Assembly (NCBI GenBank): GCA_002497905.1
Contig: DAFJ01000073.1
Coordinates: forward strand, 4,238-68,237
Length of the DNA stretch: 64,000 nt
Direction of reading: 5' to 3'
DNA from: Euryarchaeota archaeon UBA251
Lineage (GTDB): Archaea > Thermoplasmatota > Poseidoniia > Poseidoniales > Thalassarchaeaceae
This document shows, piece by piece, positions 27,338-37,755 of the stretch (positions are counted from its first letter, which is position 1; every line of letters begins with the position of its first letter). The translations under genes were made by a program, and so were the position numbers. A model generated the notes under the pieces. That model ran no database searches. It was not told the DNA's origin and saw only the letters and a program-made list of their open reading frames with translations.

Positions 27338-28834
27338 ATGATGGCTAACCACGACAAGGCGAAGCGCGGAATCCCCCCAAAGGCGGATTTCAACGCCTGG
27401 TACCCTGCTATTGTTGAGATTGCAGACCTCGTGGATAAGAGATATCCAATCAAGGGCATGGATGTTTGGCGACCTTATGGTTGGCGTGCGATGAAGCGTA
27501 TCGATGCGTTGACACATGCAGAGATGGAACGGACAGGTCACGACGAAGTGCACTTTCCATTACTTATCCCTGAGGATTTGTTGGAGAAAGAGAACCGTCT
27601 CGTTGCTCTTCTCAAGGCGGCTCGTGAGGCAGGCGTGGATCCATCTGAACTTCGTATGGATGAGGAGCTTGCTGGATTCAAGAAGGAGGTCTATTGGGTC
27701 AAACATGCGGGAGAGAATGACCTCGATGTCCCCATGTTCTTGCGCCCTACCTCTGAGACGGCGATGTACACCATGTTTCCACTTTGGGTCCGCAGTCATG
27801 CGGATTTACCTTTGAAGACCTATCAGATTGTCAACACGTTTCGATATGAGACGAAGCAGACTCGCTCATTCATACGTGTTCGTGAAATTCACTTCTTTGA
27901 AGCTCATACCGCTCATGTAGACGAGGATGATGCCACTCGCCAGATTGAGGAAGATCTTGAGATTGTTGCGAATATCATGAACGATCTGGGCCTCCCATAT
28001 ATTGCCTCACGCCGTCCTGTATGGGATACCTTCCCCGGTGCCTGGTACACAATCGGAATCGATGTAATCATGCCCAATGGGCGCACCCTTCAGGTTGCAT
28101 CTTGTCATCACTATCGTGATCAATGGGCTCAGGCTTTCGACCTGACCTATGAAGCAGAAGATCGGACTACGAAGTACTGTCATCAGACTACCTACGGCAT
28201 GTCTGAGCGACTTCTAGGCGCCGTTGTCGGCATGCATGGTGATGACGCCGGGCTAATCATGCCACCTTCAATGGCACCTATCCAAGTAGTTCTCATTCCA
28301 GTTGCGGCTCACAAGACAGAGGCGGTAATGGAGACAATACATGAAGTCAATAATCGGTTGAAAGCTATTGGAATTAGAACCCATATCGATGATCGTGATG
28401 TCCGTCCTGGACAGAAGTACTATGATTGGGAAATTAAGGGCGTACCTCTTCGTCTCGACATTGGTCCACGTGATGTCGAGAATGGGAATGCCTTCGCCGC
28501 TCGTAGAACCGGTGGGAAGCAACCAATTCCACTTTCTGATATCGAATCCTCCGTCCGTTCTGAACTTGCTGAGATTCAGGCTACGTTGGTCGGCCTTTCT
28601 GAAGAGCATCGCAATTCCATTGTACGATCAGTATCAAATCTCAACGAACTGGAGGGTGAAAACGCAATCTTTGAAGTTGCCTTTTGTGGGACTGACGCAG
28701 ATGCAGAGATACTTGAGAAGTCATCTGGCCTTACTCTTCTCGGTGAGGCTCTGGAGCCCTTTGGAGAGGCGAGGCCCTGCATTGTTACCGGGGAGATGAC
28801 TACGATGCGTCAACATCTTGCGCGGATGTATTGA
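27338..28834 (+). CDS. proS: prolyl-tRNA synthetase (archaeal/eukaryal type)
   Basis: About 498 residues, class IIa. DFNAWYPAIVEIADLVDKRY and KGMDVWRPYGW match the archaeal type; RPTSETAMY and the motif 2 loop FRYETKQTRSFIRVREIHFF are standard. The anticodon-binding domain follows (IQVVLIPV..; RTHIDDRDVRPGQKYYDWEI). There is no bacterial editing insertion. The ATG pair at 27338/27341 is preferred to an upstream TTG inside the coaBC end. Confidence 0.96.
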   Translation: MMANHDKAKRGIPPKADFNAWYPAIVEIADLVDKRYPIKGMDVWRPYGWRAMKRIDALTHAEMERTGHDEVHFPLLIPEDLLEKENRLVALLKAAREAGVDPSELRMDEELAGFKKEVYWVKHAGENDLDVPMFLRPTSETAMYTMFPLWVRSHADLPLKTYQIVNTFRYETKQTRSFIRVREIHFFEAHTAHVDEDDATRQIEEDLEIVANIMNDLGLPYIASRRPVWDTFPGAWYTIGIDVIMPNGRTLQVASCHHYRDQWAQAFDLTYEAEDRTTKYCHQTTYGMSERLLGAVVGMHGDDAGLIMPPSMAPIQVVLIPVAAHKTEAVMETIHEVNNRLKAIGIRTHIDDRDVRPGQKYYDWEIKGVPLRLDIGPRDVENGNAFAARRTGGKQPIPLSDIESSVRSELAEIQATLVGLSEEHRNSIVRSVSNLNELEGENAIFEVAFCGTDADAEILEKSSGLTLLGEALEPFGEARPCIVTGEMTTMRQHLARMY

Positions 28835-28869
28835 TTAGGCCAGCATCTGAAAGCGATGATTTGTCGCAA

Positions 28870-29421
28870 TTAGCGACGTCGCATGAAGCCGAAGGCCAAT
28901 AGGAGTGCGCTAGCGCCAACGAGTACCATGTCGGGAATCCCCCAAGTACCTACAGGACTCCAGCCTAGTTTGTCCGCAGTAAGGTGAGCGCTGGCCCAGT
29001 TGAGTTTGAGCGATATTCCACAGGTATCGTGCACTGTGTCTGCACAGGTTGGGAGGACATTGCCGAGGCCCCAGTAAACGTTTGCAAGTCCAATGCCAAG
29101 ACCACCTATGCCTCCTAATGTGAGCATAAGTCCCATCTTTCCTGATGAGGATTTTCTACTAGATTTACGAGCCGAAGCAGAATCGATTGAAGCACGTACT
29201 ACTGGCACTATTTCGGGGATGACCTCGACCATCTCAAGATCCAAATCGGGTTCATCTGATGCAGGCTCAGGGATGATTTCCTCACCTAGGAGTTCAAGAA
29301 CAGATTCACCATACATCCGAAGTGCAAGTTTCCTTAGATCTGGACTTGCACGGATAGCCTCGAGTTCTTCCGCTGAGATGTTGCCATCCAGCAAATCTCG
29401 GAGTGGGTCATCCTCGGACAT
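28870..29421 (-). CDS. unknown membrane protein, two hydrophobic segments
   Basis: 183 residues. The first 95 are acidic and soluble (DDPLRDLLDGNISAEELEAIR..), then a Ser/Lys patch, then two membrane helices (about 98-117 and 163-178) with an outer loop containing two cysteines (PTCADTVHDTCG) that could form a disulfide. It ends in MRRR. Family not recognised. It is last in a same-strand run with transketolase. Confidence 0.6.
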   Translation of the reverse strand: MSEDDPLRDLLDGNISAEELEAIRASPDLRKLALRMYGESVLELLGEEIIPEPASDEPDLDLEMVEVIPEIVPVVRASIDSASARKSSRKSSSGKMGLMLTLGGIGGLGIGLANVYWGLGNVLPTCADTVHDTCGISLKLNWASAHLTADKLGWSPVGTWGIPDMVLVGASALLLAFGFMRRR

Positions 29422-29474
29422 TGTCCTCTTCCACCCGCTACCCGTTCATTAGGGCATTGCAAACTCAGAACGCC

Positions 29475-30416
29475 TCATACGTTTCGTCGTCTAATAGCAG
29501 TCTTCGCAGCATCGACGATGTCGTTAGCCGTTAAGCCGTAATGTTCCATCAACTCCGCTGGTTGCCCACTCATCCCATAGGTGTCCTTGACACCGACGCG
29601 TTCGAGTGGGACTGGATGATGTGCAGTCAGGCTTTCAGCGACAGCCCCTCCGAGTCCACCAATAATGGAGTGATCTTCTGCAGTGACTACAGCTCCACAA
29701 CTTTCGGAGATACGCTTCATCTCATCATGATCGAATGGTTTCAGTGTGTGTACATCAACTACAGTTGCGTGTACACCTTCACCTGCGAGTGTCTCAGCGG
29801 CATCAAGCGCTTCTTGAACCATAACTCCACAGGCCAAGATTGCAACATCACTGCCTTCAGTCAACACGGAGAATTCACCGATTTTCAATTTAGCAGCCTC
29901 CTCATCTGTGTAGATTTGCCTTGTCTTATTTCTGACAGTTCGTGTGTAGGATGCTGAACCGTGATTCACCAGTGCTTTCGTTAATGCTCGGGTTGAAGAT
30001 GCATCACAGGGGTGCATCACAGTCATGTTAGGTAGGGTTCGATAGATGGCTAAGTCCTCGATGGATTGTGCCGATGAACCGTCAGTACCAGTATGTATCC
30101 CACCATGACTTCCACAAATATGTGCTACCAATCCAGGTCGAGCAATCCCGTTACGGACTTGTTCAAAACCTCGTTCAGTGAAAATTGCGAAGGTAGAGGC
30201 GAAAGGAATCATTCCAGTGGATGCTAGTCCTGCGGCGACAAGCATCATATTCTGTTCTGCAATGCCCATTGAGAATGTGCGTTGAGGATGTTCAGAGCGG
30301 AAAAGACAAGACTTGGTGGACTTGCCCAGATCCGCTTCAAGAACGACGACTCTCTCATCTTCAGCGAGGTCGAGGAGAGCGGCTCCATAGCCGTCGCGAC
30401 TTGCAGCGCCTGTCAT
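29475..30416 (-). CDS. transketolase, C-terminal subunit
   Basis: 313 residues covering the pyrimidine-binding and C-terminal domains of transketolase. The catalytic Glu is in MGIAEQNMMLVAAGLA, with HGGIHTGTDG and HPCDASSTRAL following. It overlaps the N-terminal subunit by 4 nt (ATGA), so both are made together and should assemble into the TPP enzyme of the non-oxidative pentose phosphate pathway. Split transketolases are common in archaea. Confidence 0.93.
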   Translation of the reverse strand: MTGAASRDGYGAALLDLAEDERVVVLEADLGKSTKSCLFRSEHPQRTFSMGIAEQNMMLVAAGLASTGMIPFASTFAIFTERGFEQVRNGIARPGLVAHICGSHGGIHTGTDGSSAQSIEDLAIYRTLPNMTVMHPCDASSTRALTKALVNHGSASYTRTVRNKTRQIYTDEEAAKLKIGEFSVLTEGSDVAILACGVMVQEALDAAETLAGEGVHATVVDVHTLKPFDHDEMKRISESCGAVVTAEDHSIIGGLGGAVAESLTAHHPVPLERVGVKDTYGMSGQPAELMEHYGLTANDIVDAAKTAIRRRNV

Positions 30417-31249
30417 GCCAACTCCTCCATAGCGAGTTTGAATTCCTCATCGTCGGGGGCTTTTCCGTGGAAGGATGGATTGTTCTCCATGAAACTCACA
30501 CCCTTCCCCTTTGTAGTTCGAGCTAGGATGACGCAAGGTCCAACAGTGGTTTTTGACCACTCAATTGCTTCCGCAATTTCCGTCATGTCGTGACCGTTCA
30601 TGTCCCGGACCTTCCATCCGAATGCAGCCCATTTTGCGGACAAATCTCCCATTACCATTTGTTGATCAACGAAGTCGTCGTTCTGAATTCCATTCACATC
30701 TACAATGACGTTGACGTTCTCTAATCGATGATGAGAAGCAGCCATCGCGGCCTCCCAAATCTCCCCTTCTTGGCATTCTCCATCTCCGAGGATGACCCAT
30801 GAGTGATGGTCACGGCCAGTTAGGCGGCCTGAAATTGCGACGCCTAGTCCGAAGGATAGGCCCATGCCAAGGCTGCCCCCTGAGAAGTCGACACCAGGTG
30901 TCCATTTCGAATCCACATGCCCTTGGCAGATGCCGTTGAACATGCGATAGGAGTGGAGATCTGTTTCATCGAGAAATCCGAAGGCGTGCAACGCAGCGTA
31001 CATCGCAGGAGATGCATGGCCTTTGGATAGAATGAGACGATCCCTCCCCGGATGTTTCGGTTCGGTCGAGGATACTCGTAAGGTGCGCCCGTACAATCCT
31101 ACAATGAGGTCGATTACGGAAAGGCTTCCACCTGGATGTCCTGCATTTGCCCGCTTCACCATCTTGACAATTTCTCGCCGACAACTGCGTGCAATATCTA
31201 CCAGTTCATCCACGGATTTTTCAGTGAACTCCGGGGTATCGTCAGACAT
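30413..31249 (-). CDS. transketolase, N-terminal subunit
   Basis: 278 residues holding the TPP pyrophosphate domain: GHPGGSLSVIDL, KGHASPAMYAAL and the TPP motif GDGECQEGEIWEAAM with NVNVIVDVNGIQ. It lies 36 nt downstream of the OPT transporter gene on the same strand and overlaps the C-terminal subunit gene. Its length is normal for the split form. Confidence 0.94.
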   Translation of the reverse strand: MSDDTPEFTEKSVDELVDIARSCRREIVKMVKRANAGHPGGSLSVIDLIVGLYGRTLRVSSTEPKHPGRDRLILSKGHASPAMYAALHAFGFLDETDLHSYRMFNGICQGHVDSKWTPGVDFSGGSLGMGLSFGLGVAISGRLTGRDHHSWVILGDGECQEGEIWEAAMAASHHRLENVNVIVDVNGIQNDDFVDQQMVMGDLSAKWAAFGWKVRDMNGHDMTEIAEAIEWSKTTVGPCVILARTTKGKGVSFMENNPSFHGKAPDDEEFKLAMEELA

Positions 31250-31285
31250 GATTAGTCATCATCTGGGAAGGGTCTTTGATGATTC

Positions 31286-33550
31286 TCATCCATCTTCTGA
31301 ATCATCTACGCGCACAGCATCAACAAGGTCGCGACTTCCTTGGGCTACTATTGCCACAGAGTCGTGCAGAAGATCGAGGACAGGCATATCGAATCCAGGT
31401 GGTCGATTTCCATGCAGAGCGTCCTCTTCCTTTCGAGGGAGGGCACGGCTAACTAGATGGATGAAGACGAACACAAACCATAGGAAGAATAGAGCAGATA
31501 TCCAAGTAGGCAAAATCGCGAGGGAGCGTTCGACACAGTAGGAAGCCCCCTCACTGTCGACAGCAGTCTGGCTACAAAACCATTCATCTGGACGGCGGAG
31601 TGGCTTTACCACATCAGAGAGGACGATGAAAAGAGCGACAACAACGCCCATTAGTGCCTCGCCAGCAATGAGGCCCGCTGACAGAAGGACGCCTCGATCA
31701 TGGGTTTTCTTGACCTCAATTTCAGCCTCTTCAGACATTTCTCCAATGAGGTCGCCATCAGTGCGCAATCGTGCCGTTCCTAGCATGAAAGCAGCGATGA
31801 TGCCGCCAATCATGATACTCGAGGAGAGTTGGAGGGGTAGGTAGATGCCGATTGCGACCGACATTACAGGGAGTTTCTTCCAGATTAACAGACCTGCGAT
31901 GATGAATCCGAGTGTGACCATGGGTAGGTTGATGCTGCCTCCGAATACACCTTGGATGATTGCCCCGATCAGTTCTGCTTGGGGGGCGAGTAATGCACCA
32001 CTACAGGCTTCAGCAATCAAATTTGGATCGGTCGGAATTACGCCATCGAGAGCAGGAGGGTCAGCGTAGCATGCTGTCTTCGTAATTCTGAATGCGCGGT
32101 GTAGAAGGACGACTGTGAAGGGAGCAACCATTGCTCCGACTAGAACCCCCACAACCTCGGCAATCTGTTGTTTCCACGGTGTAGCGCCTACGAGATGGCC
32201 GGTTTTCAGGTCCTGCATCACGTCTCCAGCTATTGCTGCGTTGACTGCGACAACTGAGGCGATTAGTAGGGTGGCATACATTAGTTCCTCAGTTTCTAGT
32301 CCGAGAGCAAGATCTCCAACTACCCAAACGATGAGTGAGGTCGCCATCAGGGTCGCGATTGTCATACCAGATACAGGTGAGTTGGAAGAACCAACAACTC
32401 CGGCGATGTAACCTGCAACGGCACTGAAGAAGAATGCGGCGACGGTAAGGAATAGAGCGCCCACAAAGGCGAGTATGATACTTCCAATACTGTACCAATA
32501 GAATAGGAAGGTAAGTACTGCAATTACACCTGCAACATAGAATGTGGTGCGAATATCAATGTCTTGGTCTTCTCTACGGACTACAGCATCCGAATCGTCA
32601 GTTGCTCCCTTGATTGCCTTGGACACGCCAGATGCGATGGTGGTTCGCATTGACCAGAGAGTGTAGATTCCTCCGACTACCATTGCTCCAACGCCAACGA
32701 AGCGGATGTGTTGTGACCAGAGTGCCATGAAGGCATCAGCTGGATCCATACCCACTGGCCATCCCTGCAGGATTCCGAGAATTGGTACAAGGATGCCGAA
32801 GCCGATGACACCTCCAAGGAAGATGAAGGATGCAATACGAATTCCAACGATGTATCCAACGGATACGAGTGCAAGGCTCATTTCAAATCCGATATAGAGG
32901 CGCGTTCCGAGAAAATCCATTGCGCCAGAGAGGTGCGGTTCGCCATGCTTACCTATGATTTTGAACCCCTTCGTTACCCAGCCATACATTGCTCCGAGAC
33001 CGAGTGCATAGATGATTGCGGTCATCCCAGAACCGCCGCGTTCACCTGCGGCGAGAACTTCCCTACAGGCGACGCCTTCGGGGTATGGTAGAGCCTCTTC
33101 AACGATGAAAATTCGTCTCAGCGTGATTGTGAACATGGTGCCTAGAACACCACCTAGGACAGCGATGATGAATGTCTCAAGTAGGCGCATCTCCATACCC
33201 ATTACTAGGAGTGCAGGGACAGTGAATATCACTCCAGCAGCTAACGATTCACCAGCGCTTGCCATGGTTTGTACAAGATTATTTTCAAGAATCGATACGT
33301 CCTTGAGACGCATTGAACGCAGGATAATCATTGAGAGAACAGCAGCTGGGATTGAAGCACTAACTGTCATGCCTAACTGTAAGCCTAGGTAAGTGTTCGC
33401 TGCAGTCAAAAGGGCACCGAGTACTATGCCGATAAGTAATGCACGGAGGGTGAGTTCGTGAACCGTACTTCCATCATTGCCGAATTCGATGATTCGACCG
33501 TCCCCCATGCTTCTCCGAATACTATTCACCTCAAGATATCTGCGTATCAT
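31286..33550 (-). CDS. OPT-family oligopeptide/metal-chelate transporter
   Basis: 754 residues with about 15 hydrophobic helices. LTLRALLIGIVLGALLTAAN, TYLGLQLGMTVSASIPAAVL and LPYPEGVACREVL are typical of the OPT superfamily, in its prokaryotic branch. These carriers import small peptides or metal-nicotianamine-like chelates with protons. An internal ATG at 33508 (MGDGRI) is a plausible alternative start because the TATA-like element lies only about 20 nt from the first ATG. Peptide uptake would fit a protein-degrading heterotroph. Confidence 0.9.
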   Translation of the reverse strand: MIRRYLEVNSIRRSMGDGRIIEFGNDGSTVHELTLRALLIGIVLGALLTAANTYLGLQLGMTVSASIPAAVLSMIILRSMRLKDVSILENNLVQTMASAGESLAAGVIFTVPALLVMGMEMRLLETFIIAVLGGVLGTMFTITLRRIFIVEEALPYPEGVACREVLAAGERGGSGMTAIIYALGLGAMYGWVTKGFKIIGKHGEPHLSGAMDFLGTRLYIGFEMSLALVSVGYIVGIRIASFIFLGGVIGFGILVPILGILQGWPVGMDPADAFMALWSQHIRFVGVGAMVVGGIYTLWSMRTTIASGVSKAIKGATDDSDAVVRREDQDIDIRTTFYVAGVIAVLTFLFYWYSIGSIILAFVGALFLTVAAFFFSAVAGYIAGVVGSSNSPVSGMTIATLMATSLIVWVVGDLALGLETEELMYATLLIASVVAVNAAIAGDVMQDLKTGHLVGATPWKQQIAEVVGVLVGAMVAPFTVVLLHRAFRITKTACYADPPALDGVIPTDPNLIAEACSGALLAPQAELIGAIIQGVFGGSINLPMVTLGFIIAGLLIWKKLPVMSVAIGIYLPLQLSSSIMIGGIIAAFMLGTARLRTDGDLIGEMSEEAEIEVKKTHDRGVLLSAGLIAGEALMGVVVALFIVLSDVVKPLRRPDEWFCSQTAVDSEGASYCVERSLAILPTWISALFFLWFVFVFIHLVSRALPRKEEDALHGNRPPGFDMPVLDLLHDSVAIVAQGSRDLVDAVRVDDSEDG

Positions 33551-33566
33551 TCTGATTTGGGGAGAA

Positions 33567-33574
33567 TGATATAC
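33567..33574. promoter_or_regulatory. near-palindromic TATA-like element between divergent transporter genes
   Basis: TGATATAC lies in the 45-nt gap between the divergent OPT and P-type ATPase starts. It is centred about 25 nt before the ATPase ATG and about 20 nt before the OPT ATG. The reverse complement (GTATATCA) is also TATA-like, so one box may serve both directions. Confidence 0.45.
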
Positions 33575-33595
33575 TCCATATGATTAGGACAGTAA

Positions 33596-36499
33596 ATGGG
33601 CGAGGATTCGGGGGCCAATTCTACTCCCGCCACCACATCTAATTGGCATGTAATGAGTGCCGATGAGGTTCTAGATTTTCTTGATACAAATCGGGATGGT
33701 CTTAGTGAATCAGAGGCCCTCCGAAGAGCTGCTGAAATTGGCCCTAACAAGTTAGACGAGGAAACCCCTACTCACTGGATATGGAAATTAGTTGATCAAT
33801 ACCGTGATCCGATGGTTTACCTTCTCCTTGCGGCTGCAGCCATCGCCTTCTTATTCGAACCTGAGGACAAGGGTACTCCAATCTTCATTGTAATCGCTCT
33901 GAGCCTTAACGGAATTTTCGGCTACATGCAGGAGGCGAAGGCTGAGAGGGCGATGGGTAGTCTGAAGGAGATGCTAGTCGGCTCCTGTGTGGTTCTTAGA
34001 GATGGTAAGGACGTTCGTGTAACAACGGAAGAACTCGTGCCTGGAGATCTTGTATTTCTTGATGAAGGTATGAACGTCCCTGCTGATGTACGCATTATTG
34101 AATCACACAATCTAGCTATCGACGAAGCAACATTGACTGGAGAGTCGAATCCTGTTGCGAAAGTCACTTCATCCTTCTCCGAGGATGTGATGCTAGCCGA
34201 TCGCAAGAATATGGCTCACATGGGTACCGTGGTTTCCTCCGGTCGGGGTTGTGGCGTTGTAGTTGGTACAGGGATGAATACACAATTGGGCCGTCTCGCG
34301 GCTGATCTCGCTAAGGTCGAAGCACCTAAGACACCACTAGAAATCAAGCTCGAGACACTTGGACGATTCTTAGGATACGTCGCTATCTTCGCAGCATTAC
34401 TTATCGTAACTCTGAGCCTTGGTAAGGCTTACCTGATTAATGGTATGCGAGGAGATGATCTCTACGCAGTTCTATCTGAACAATTCCTTGTTGCAGTGGC
34501 TATATTCGTGGCTATCGTACCCGAGGGGCTTCCCATCATTCTTGTTATCACCTTGTCAATCGGCATGAGAAATATGGCTAGGCACAGGGCCATCATTCGT
34601 AAGATGAAAGCTGTTGAGACACTTGGTAGCACGACAGTCATTTGTTCGGACAAGACAGGTACGCTTACTACTGGCGAGATGACTGCACGTCGTTTTCACT
34701 TCAACGGCGTCTCCTATGATGTATCAGGTCGCGGCTTTAATCCTAATGAGGGTGGCCTTCACATTAACGGGGCAAAGGTATCTGAGGCCGATCGTGCTGA
34801 ACTGACGTCCATGCCTGCGTTCCGATGGATGATGGGTAGTGCTTTACTCGCCCAGAATAGTAACGTGCGACAGGCAGGATCCGTTTGGCAAGGCGTGGGT
34901 GACCCGACAGACACTGCATGTGCTGTTCTGGGTTGGAAACTACATTCGTCGGTAGATGATTTCAGGAAAATGCACCCCCGTTTTCGAGAATTCCCGTTCG
35001 ATCGTAGTCGGAAGAGAATGTCGACTATTCACGAATTTGAGGGCAAGCGTCGCCTCTTTGTTAAAGGGGCTGCGGGGAATCTCGCGAAGATTTGTGATCG
35101 TACGGTTGAGAATGGTGAGATAGTTCCCTTGACTGAAGAGAGATTGCAACGTTTCCGCGAAGCTAACGAAGAGTATGCGGGTGATGCGTTACGAATTCTT
35201 GGTTTCGCGACACGTGAGATTCATGAAGGCGAGGACATCGATGATGTCGAAGAAGTAGAAAAGGGCCTTATCCTTCTAGGGATAGTCGGCATTTCCGATC
35301 CTCCGCGAATTGAGGTCCCCCAGGCTATTGCGACCTGCAATGAGGCAGGGATTCGTGTCATCATGATTACTGGAGACCACAAGTCAACCGCTGAAGCAAT
35401 AGGTGCGGAGATTGGGATATTCTCAGGAGATGATCTATCCATTCATGGATCCGAACTCCGTGATATGTCTGATGATGAGTTGGATGCTCTTCTTGATCGT
35501 GTAGCAATCTTCTCGAGGACTACTCCTGATCAGAAACTCAGAATCGTCGACCGTCTCCAAAAGCAAGGACATGTCGTTGCAATGACTGGAGACGGAGATA
35601 ATGATGCACCAGCTCTTTCAAAGTCCAATATCGGCATCTCAATGGGCAGAGGTGGTACTGATGTTGCCCGCGATGCCTCGGACATGGTACTTCAGGACGA
35701 TGACTTCTCTTCGATTGTCAGTGCCGTGGATCAAGGACGTAGAATATATCAGAACATTCGAAATTTCGTTCGTTATCAGATTAGTACGAATGTTGCCGCA
35801 GTGACACTTCTCATATTTACTGGAATTTTCTTCGGTTGGACTGGGGAATGGCTTATTCTTACTCCAACTCAATTACTCGTCATCAATATCCTAATGGACG
35901 GTCCTCCAGCGGTTGCTCTAGGCATTGAGGAACAGACAAAGGATGTGATGAAAGAGCCACCTAGATCCATTGACGAAACACTACCTACGCCGCCCGATAT
36001 CTTCCTGATTCTTTTCCTTGGATTCATTATGGTCATTGGAACTGCTAGTGTGTTCTATTTCGCAGGCGGGGATATGATTACTAATGCACCTTGCTCGCCC
36101 GGCCCTCTTGGTGAATCAGCATTCGGAGTAGTAGGTGATTGTGATGAGGAAGGGTGGACACATTATGCTGAGGATCGTTTCGCTTCTGCAAGAACGAGTG
36201 CCTTTGCCGTATTCATCTTCTTCCAATTGATGAACGTCATGAATTGCCGTTCGAACGAAGTGTCAGCATTCCGCTTAGGATTAACATCCAATAGGTGGAT
36301 TACCGTCAGTTTTGCGATTTCTACATTCATGCTACTATTCATGGTCCAGTCCCCATCGTTCGCTGGATTCAGAGTCGGAGAGATGGTATCTACAGTACCG
36401 CTGTCTGGTATTGATTGGTTGGTTGTCTTCATGGTAGCGTCCTCTGTATTTATCGCTGAGGAACTACGCAAACTCTTCTGGCCAAAACCAAAGGCATGA
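33596..36499 (+). CDS. P-type cation ATPase (type II, Ca2+-pump-like)
   Basis: 967 residues. Features in order: N-terminal cation ATPase domain (LSESEALRRAAEIGPNKL), TGES (181-184), helix 4 motif PEGLP (309-313) typical of Ca2+, Na+/K+ and H+/K+ pumps, phosphorylated Asp352 in SDKTGTLTTGEM, the nucleotide domain with FVKGA, and the hinge GDGDNDAPAL. A C-terminal six-helix region completes the pump. Absence of CPx rules out heavy-metal types. It probably exports Ca2+ (Na+ not excluded), which is notable given the EF-hand proteins in this window. Confidence 0.93.
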   Translation: MGEDSGANSTPATTSNWHVMSADEVLDFLDTNRDGLSESEALRRAAEIGPNKLDEETPTHWIWKLVDQYRDPMVYLLLAAAAIAFLFEPEDKGTPIFIVIALSLNGIFGYMQEAKAERAMGSLKEMLVGSCVVLRDGKDVRVTTEELVPGDLVFLDEGMNVPADVRIIESHNLAIDEATLTGESNPVAKVTSSFSEDVMLADRKNMAHMGTVVSSGRGCGVVVGTGMNTQLGRLAADLAKVEAPKTPLEIKLETLGRFLGYVAIFAALLIVTLSLGKAYLINGMRGDDLYAVLSEQFLVAVAIFVAIVPEGLPIILVITLSIGMRNMARHRAIIRKMKAVETLGSTTVICSDKTGTLTTGEMTARRFHFNGVSYDVSGRGFNPNEGGLHINGAKVSEADRAELTSMPAFRWMMGSALLAQNSNVRQAGSVWQGVGDPTDTACAVLGWKLHSSVDDFRKMHPRFREFPFDRSRKRMSTIHEFEGKRRLFVKGAAGNLAKICDRTVENGEIVPLTEERLQRFREANEEYAGDALRILGFATREIHEGEDIDDVEEVEKGLILLGIVGISDPPRIEVPQAIATCNEAGIRVIMITGDHKSTAEAIGAEIGIFSGDDLSIHGSELRDMSDDELDALLDRVAIFSRTTPDQKLRIVDRLQKQGHVVAMTGDGDNDAPALSKSNIGISMGRGGTDVARDASDMVLQDDDFSSIVSAVDQGRRIYQNIRNFVRYQISTNVAAVTLLIFTGIFFGWTGEWLILTPTQLLVINILMDGPPAVALGIEEQTKDVMKEPPRSIDETLPTPPDIFLILFLGFIMVIGTASVFYFAGGDMITNAPCSPGPLGESAFGVVGDCDEEGWTHYAEDRFASARTSAFAVFIFFQLMNVMNCRSNEVSAFRLGLTSNRWITVSFAISTFMLLFMVQSPSFAGFRVGEMVSTVPLSGIDWLVVFMVASSVFIAEELRKLFWPKPKA

Positions 36500-36542
36500 G
36501 CGAGGATTCATGAGTCACAGCCTCGACCCATGACTGTTACTA

Positions 36543-37751
36543 ATGCTAGGTGCAAAGGGCCACTCAGATTGGCGTCGACGCTTTCCAACCGTCGTCGAGC
36601 AACTAGGAGGCATCGACGATATACTCGTTATTGAAGCGGCGAGGAATCTGGAAATAAATGGCCGAGTAAGCAATGATCTAGGCATCAAATTGCTTTTGGA
36701 GGCTGATTTAACCGACCTTCGACTTCTGGGTAAGTCGCTCAAAGTGGCCCGCTTCGAGGAGGAGGTCTATTTCAATTCAAATCTGCATGTCAATCCAACT
36801 AACATATGCGTCCTTGCTTGTCGATTCTGTGCATTTCGTAGAGGTCGGAAGGCAGCTGATGCCTACGCATTATCCGTCGAAGAATATCTTTCACGAATCC
36901 GACCTTTTTCGAGCCGTATCGACGAAGTACATTCCGTCGGAGGACTACATCCAGATTGGACCGTTGAGCATTATGCGGAACTAATCCATTCTGCGAAGAA
37001 AGCGCATCCTCATCTTTCCATGAAGTGTTTGACTGCAGTCGAAGTCAAGCACCTTTCTTCGATGAGTAAGATGACGTTTGTCGAGGTTCTTTCAACATTG
37101 AAGGACGCGGGTTTGACATCATTACCTGGCGGTGGTGCAGAGATTCTTGATGATGGGATTCGTAACATCATTTGTAATGGCAAAGAATCTAGTGAAGAGT
37201 ATCTTGATATTCATCGAACGGCACATCATCTCGGTTTACCTACGAACTGTACCATGTTATTCGGGACTGTAGAACGTGCAGAGCATCGAATTCGCCACTT
37301 GGATCGACTACGCCAACTTCAGGACGATACTGGCGGATTCCAGTGCTTTGTGCCTTACCCGTTCCTTCCTGATAGGTCCCGATTACCTCAGGCGCAACAC
37401 TCTACTGGTTCAGAGACGATTCGGATGATTGCAATTTCAAGAATCATGCTAGACAATATCCCTCACATCAAGGCGTACAGGATGAACATTGGAGACAAAC
37501 TTGCAGCAATAGCTCTGAATTCTGGTGCAGATGATGTGGATGGCACAGTCGGCCATGAGGAGATCATGCATGAAGCAGGGAGTATGACCTCCGTTGAGGA
37601 TGATCTTGATCGTCTTTCACGACTCATCGAGGATGCGGGGGGGGTTCCAATTCGCCGTTCCACAATCTACAATCGATTTCAACGATATATCCGAAGACCA
37701 CCTTCTGACGATGACCGTTGGGTTGCATTGCCGATTGCTGAAGGTGTGTGA
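36543..37751 (+). CDS. mqnE: aminofutalosine synthase MqnE (radical SAM)
   Basis: 402 residues. The radical-SAM cluster motif is NICVLACRFCAFRR (CxxxCxxC). VYFNSNLHVNPTN, HSVGGLHPDWTVEHY, SLPGGGAEILDDGIR and LQDDTGGFQCFVPYPF follow the MqnE pattern closely and distinguish it from MqnC and CofH, though these are related. It joins 3-(carboxyvinyloxy)benzoate with SAM to make 6-amino-6-deoxyfutalosine in menaquinone synthesis. It is followed 4 nt later by mqnA. Confidence 0.92.
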   Translation: MLGAKGHSDWRRRFPTVVEQLGGIDDILVIEAARNLEINGRVSNDLGIKLLLEADLTDLRLLGKSLKVARFEEEVYFNSNLHVNPTNICVLACRFCAFRRGRKAADAYALSVEEYLSRIRPFSSRIDEVHSVGGLHPDWTVEHYAELIHSAKKAHPHLSMKCLTAVEVKHLSSMSKMTFVEVLSTLKDAGLTSLPGGGAEILDDGIRNIICNGKESSEEYLDIHRTAHHLGLPTNCTMLFGTVERAEHRIRHLDRLRQLQDDTGGFQCFVPYPFLPDRSRLPQAQHSTGSETIRMIAISRIMLDNIPHIKAYRMNIGDKLAAIALNSGADDVDGTVGHEEIMHEAGSMTSVEDDLDRLSRLIEDAGGVPIRRSTIYNRFQRYIRRPPSDDDRWVALPIAEGV

Positions 37752-37755
37752 AAGG

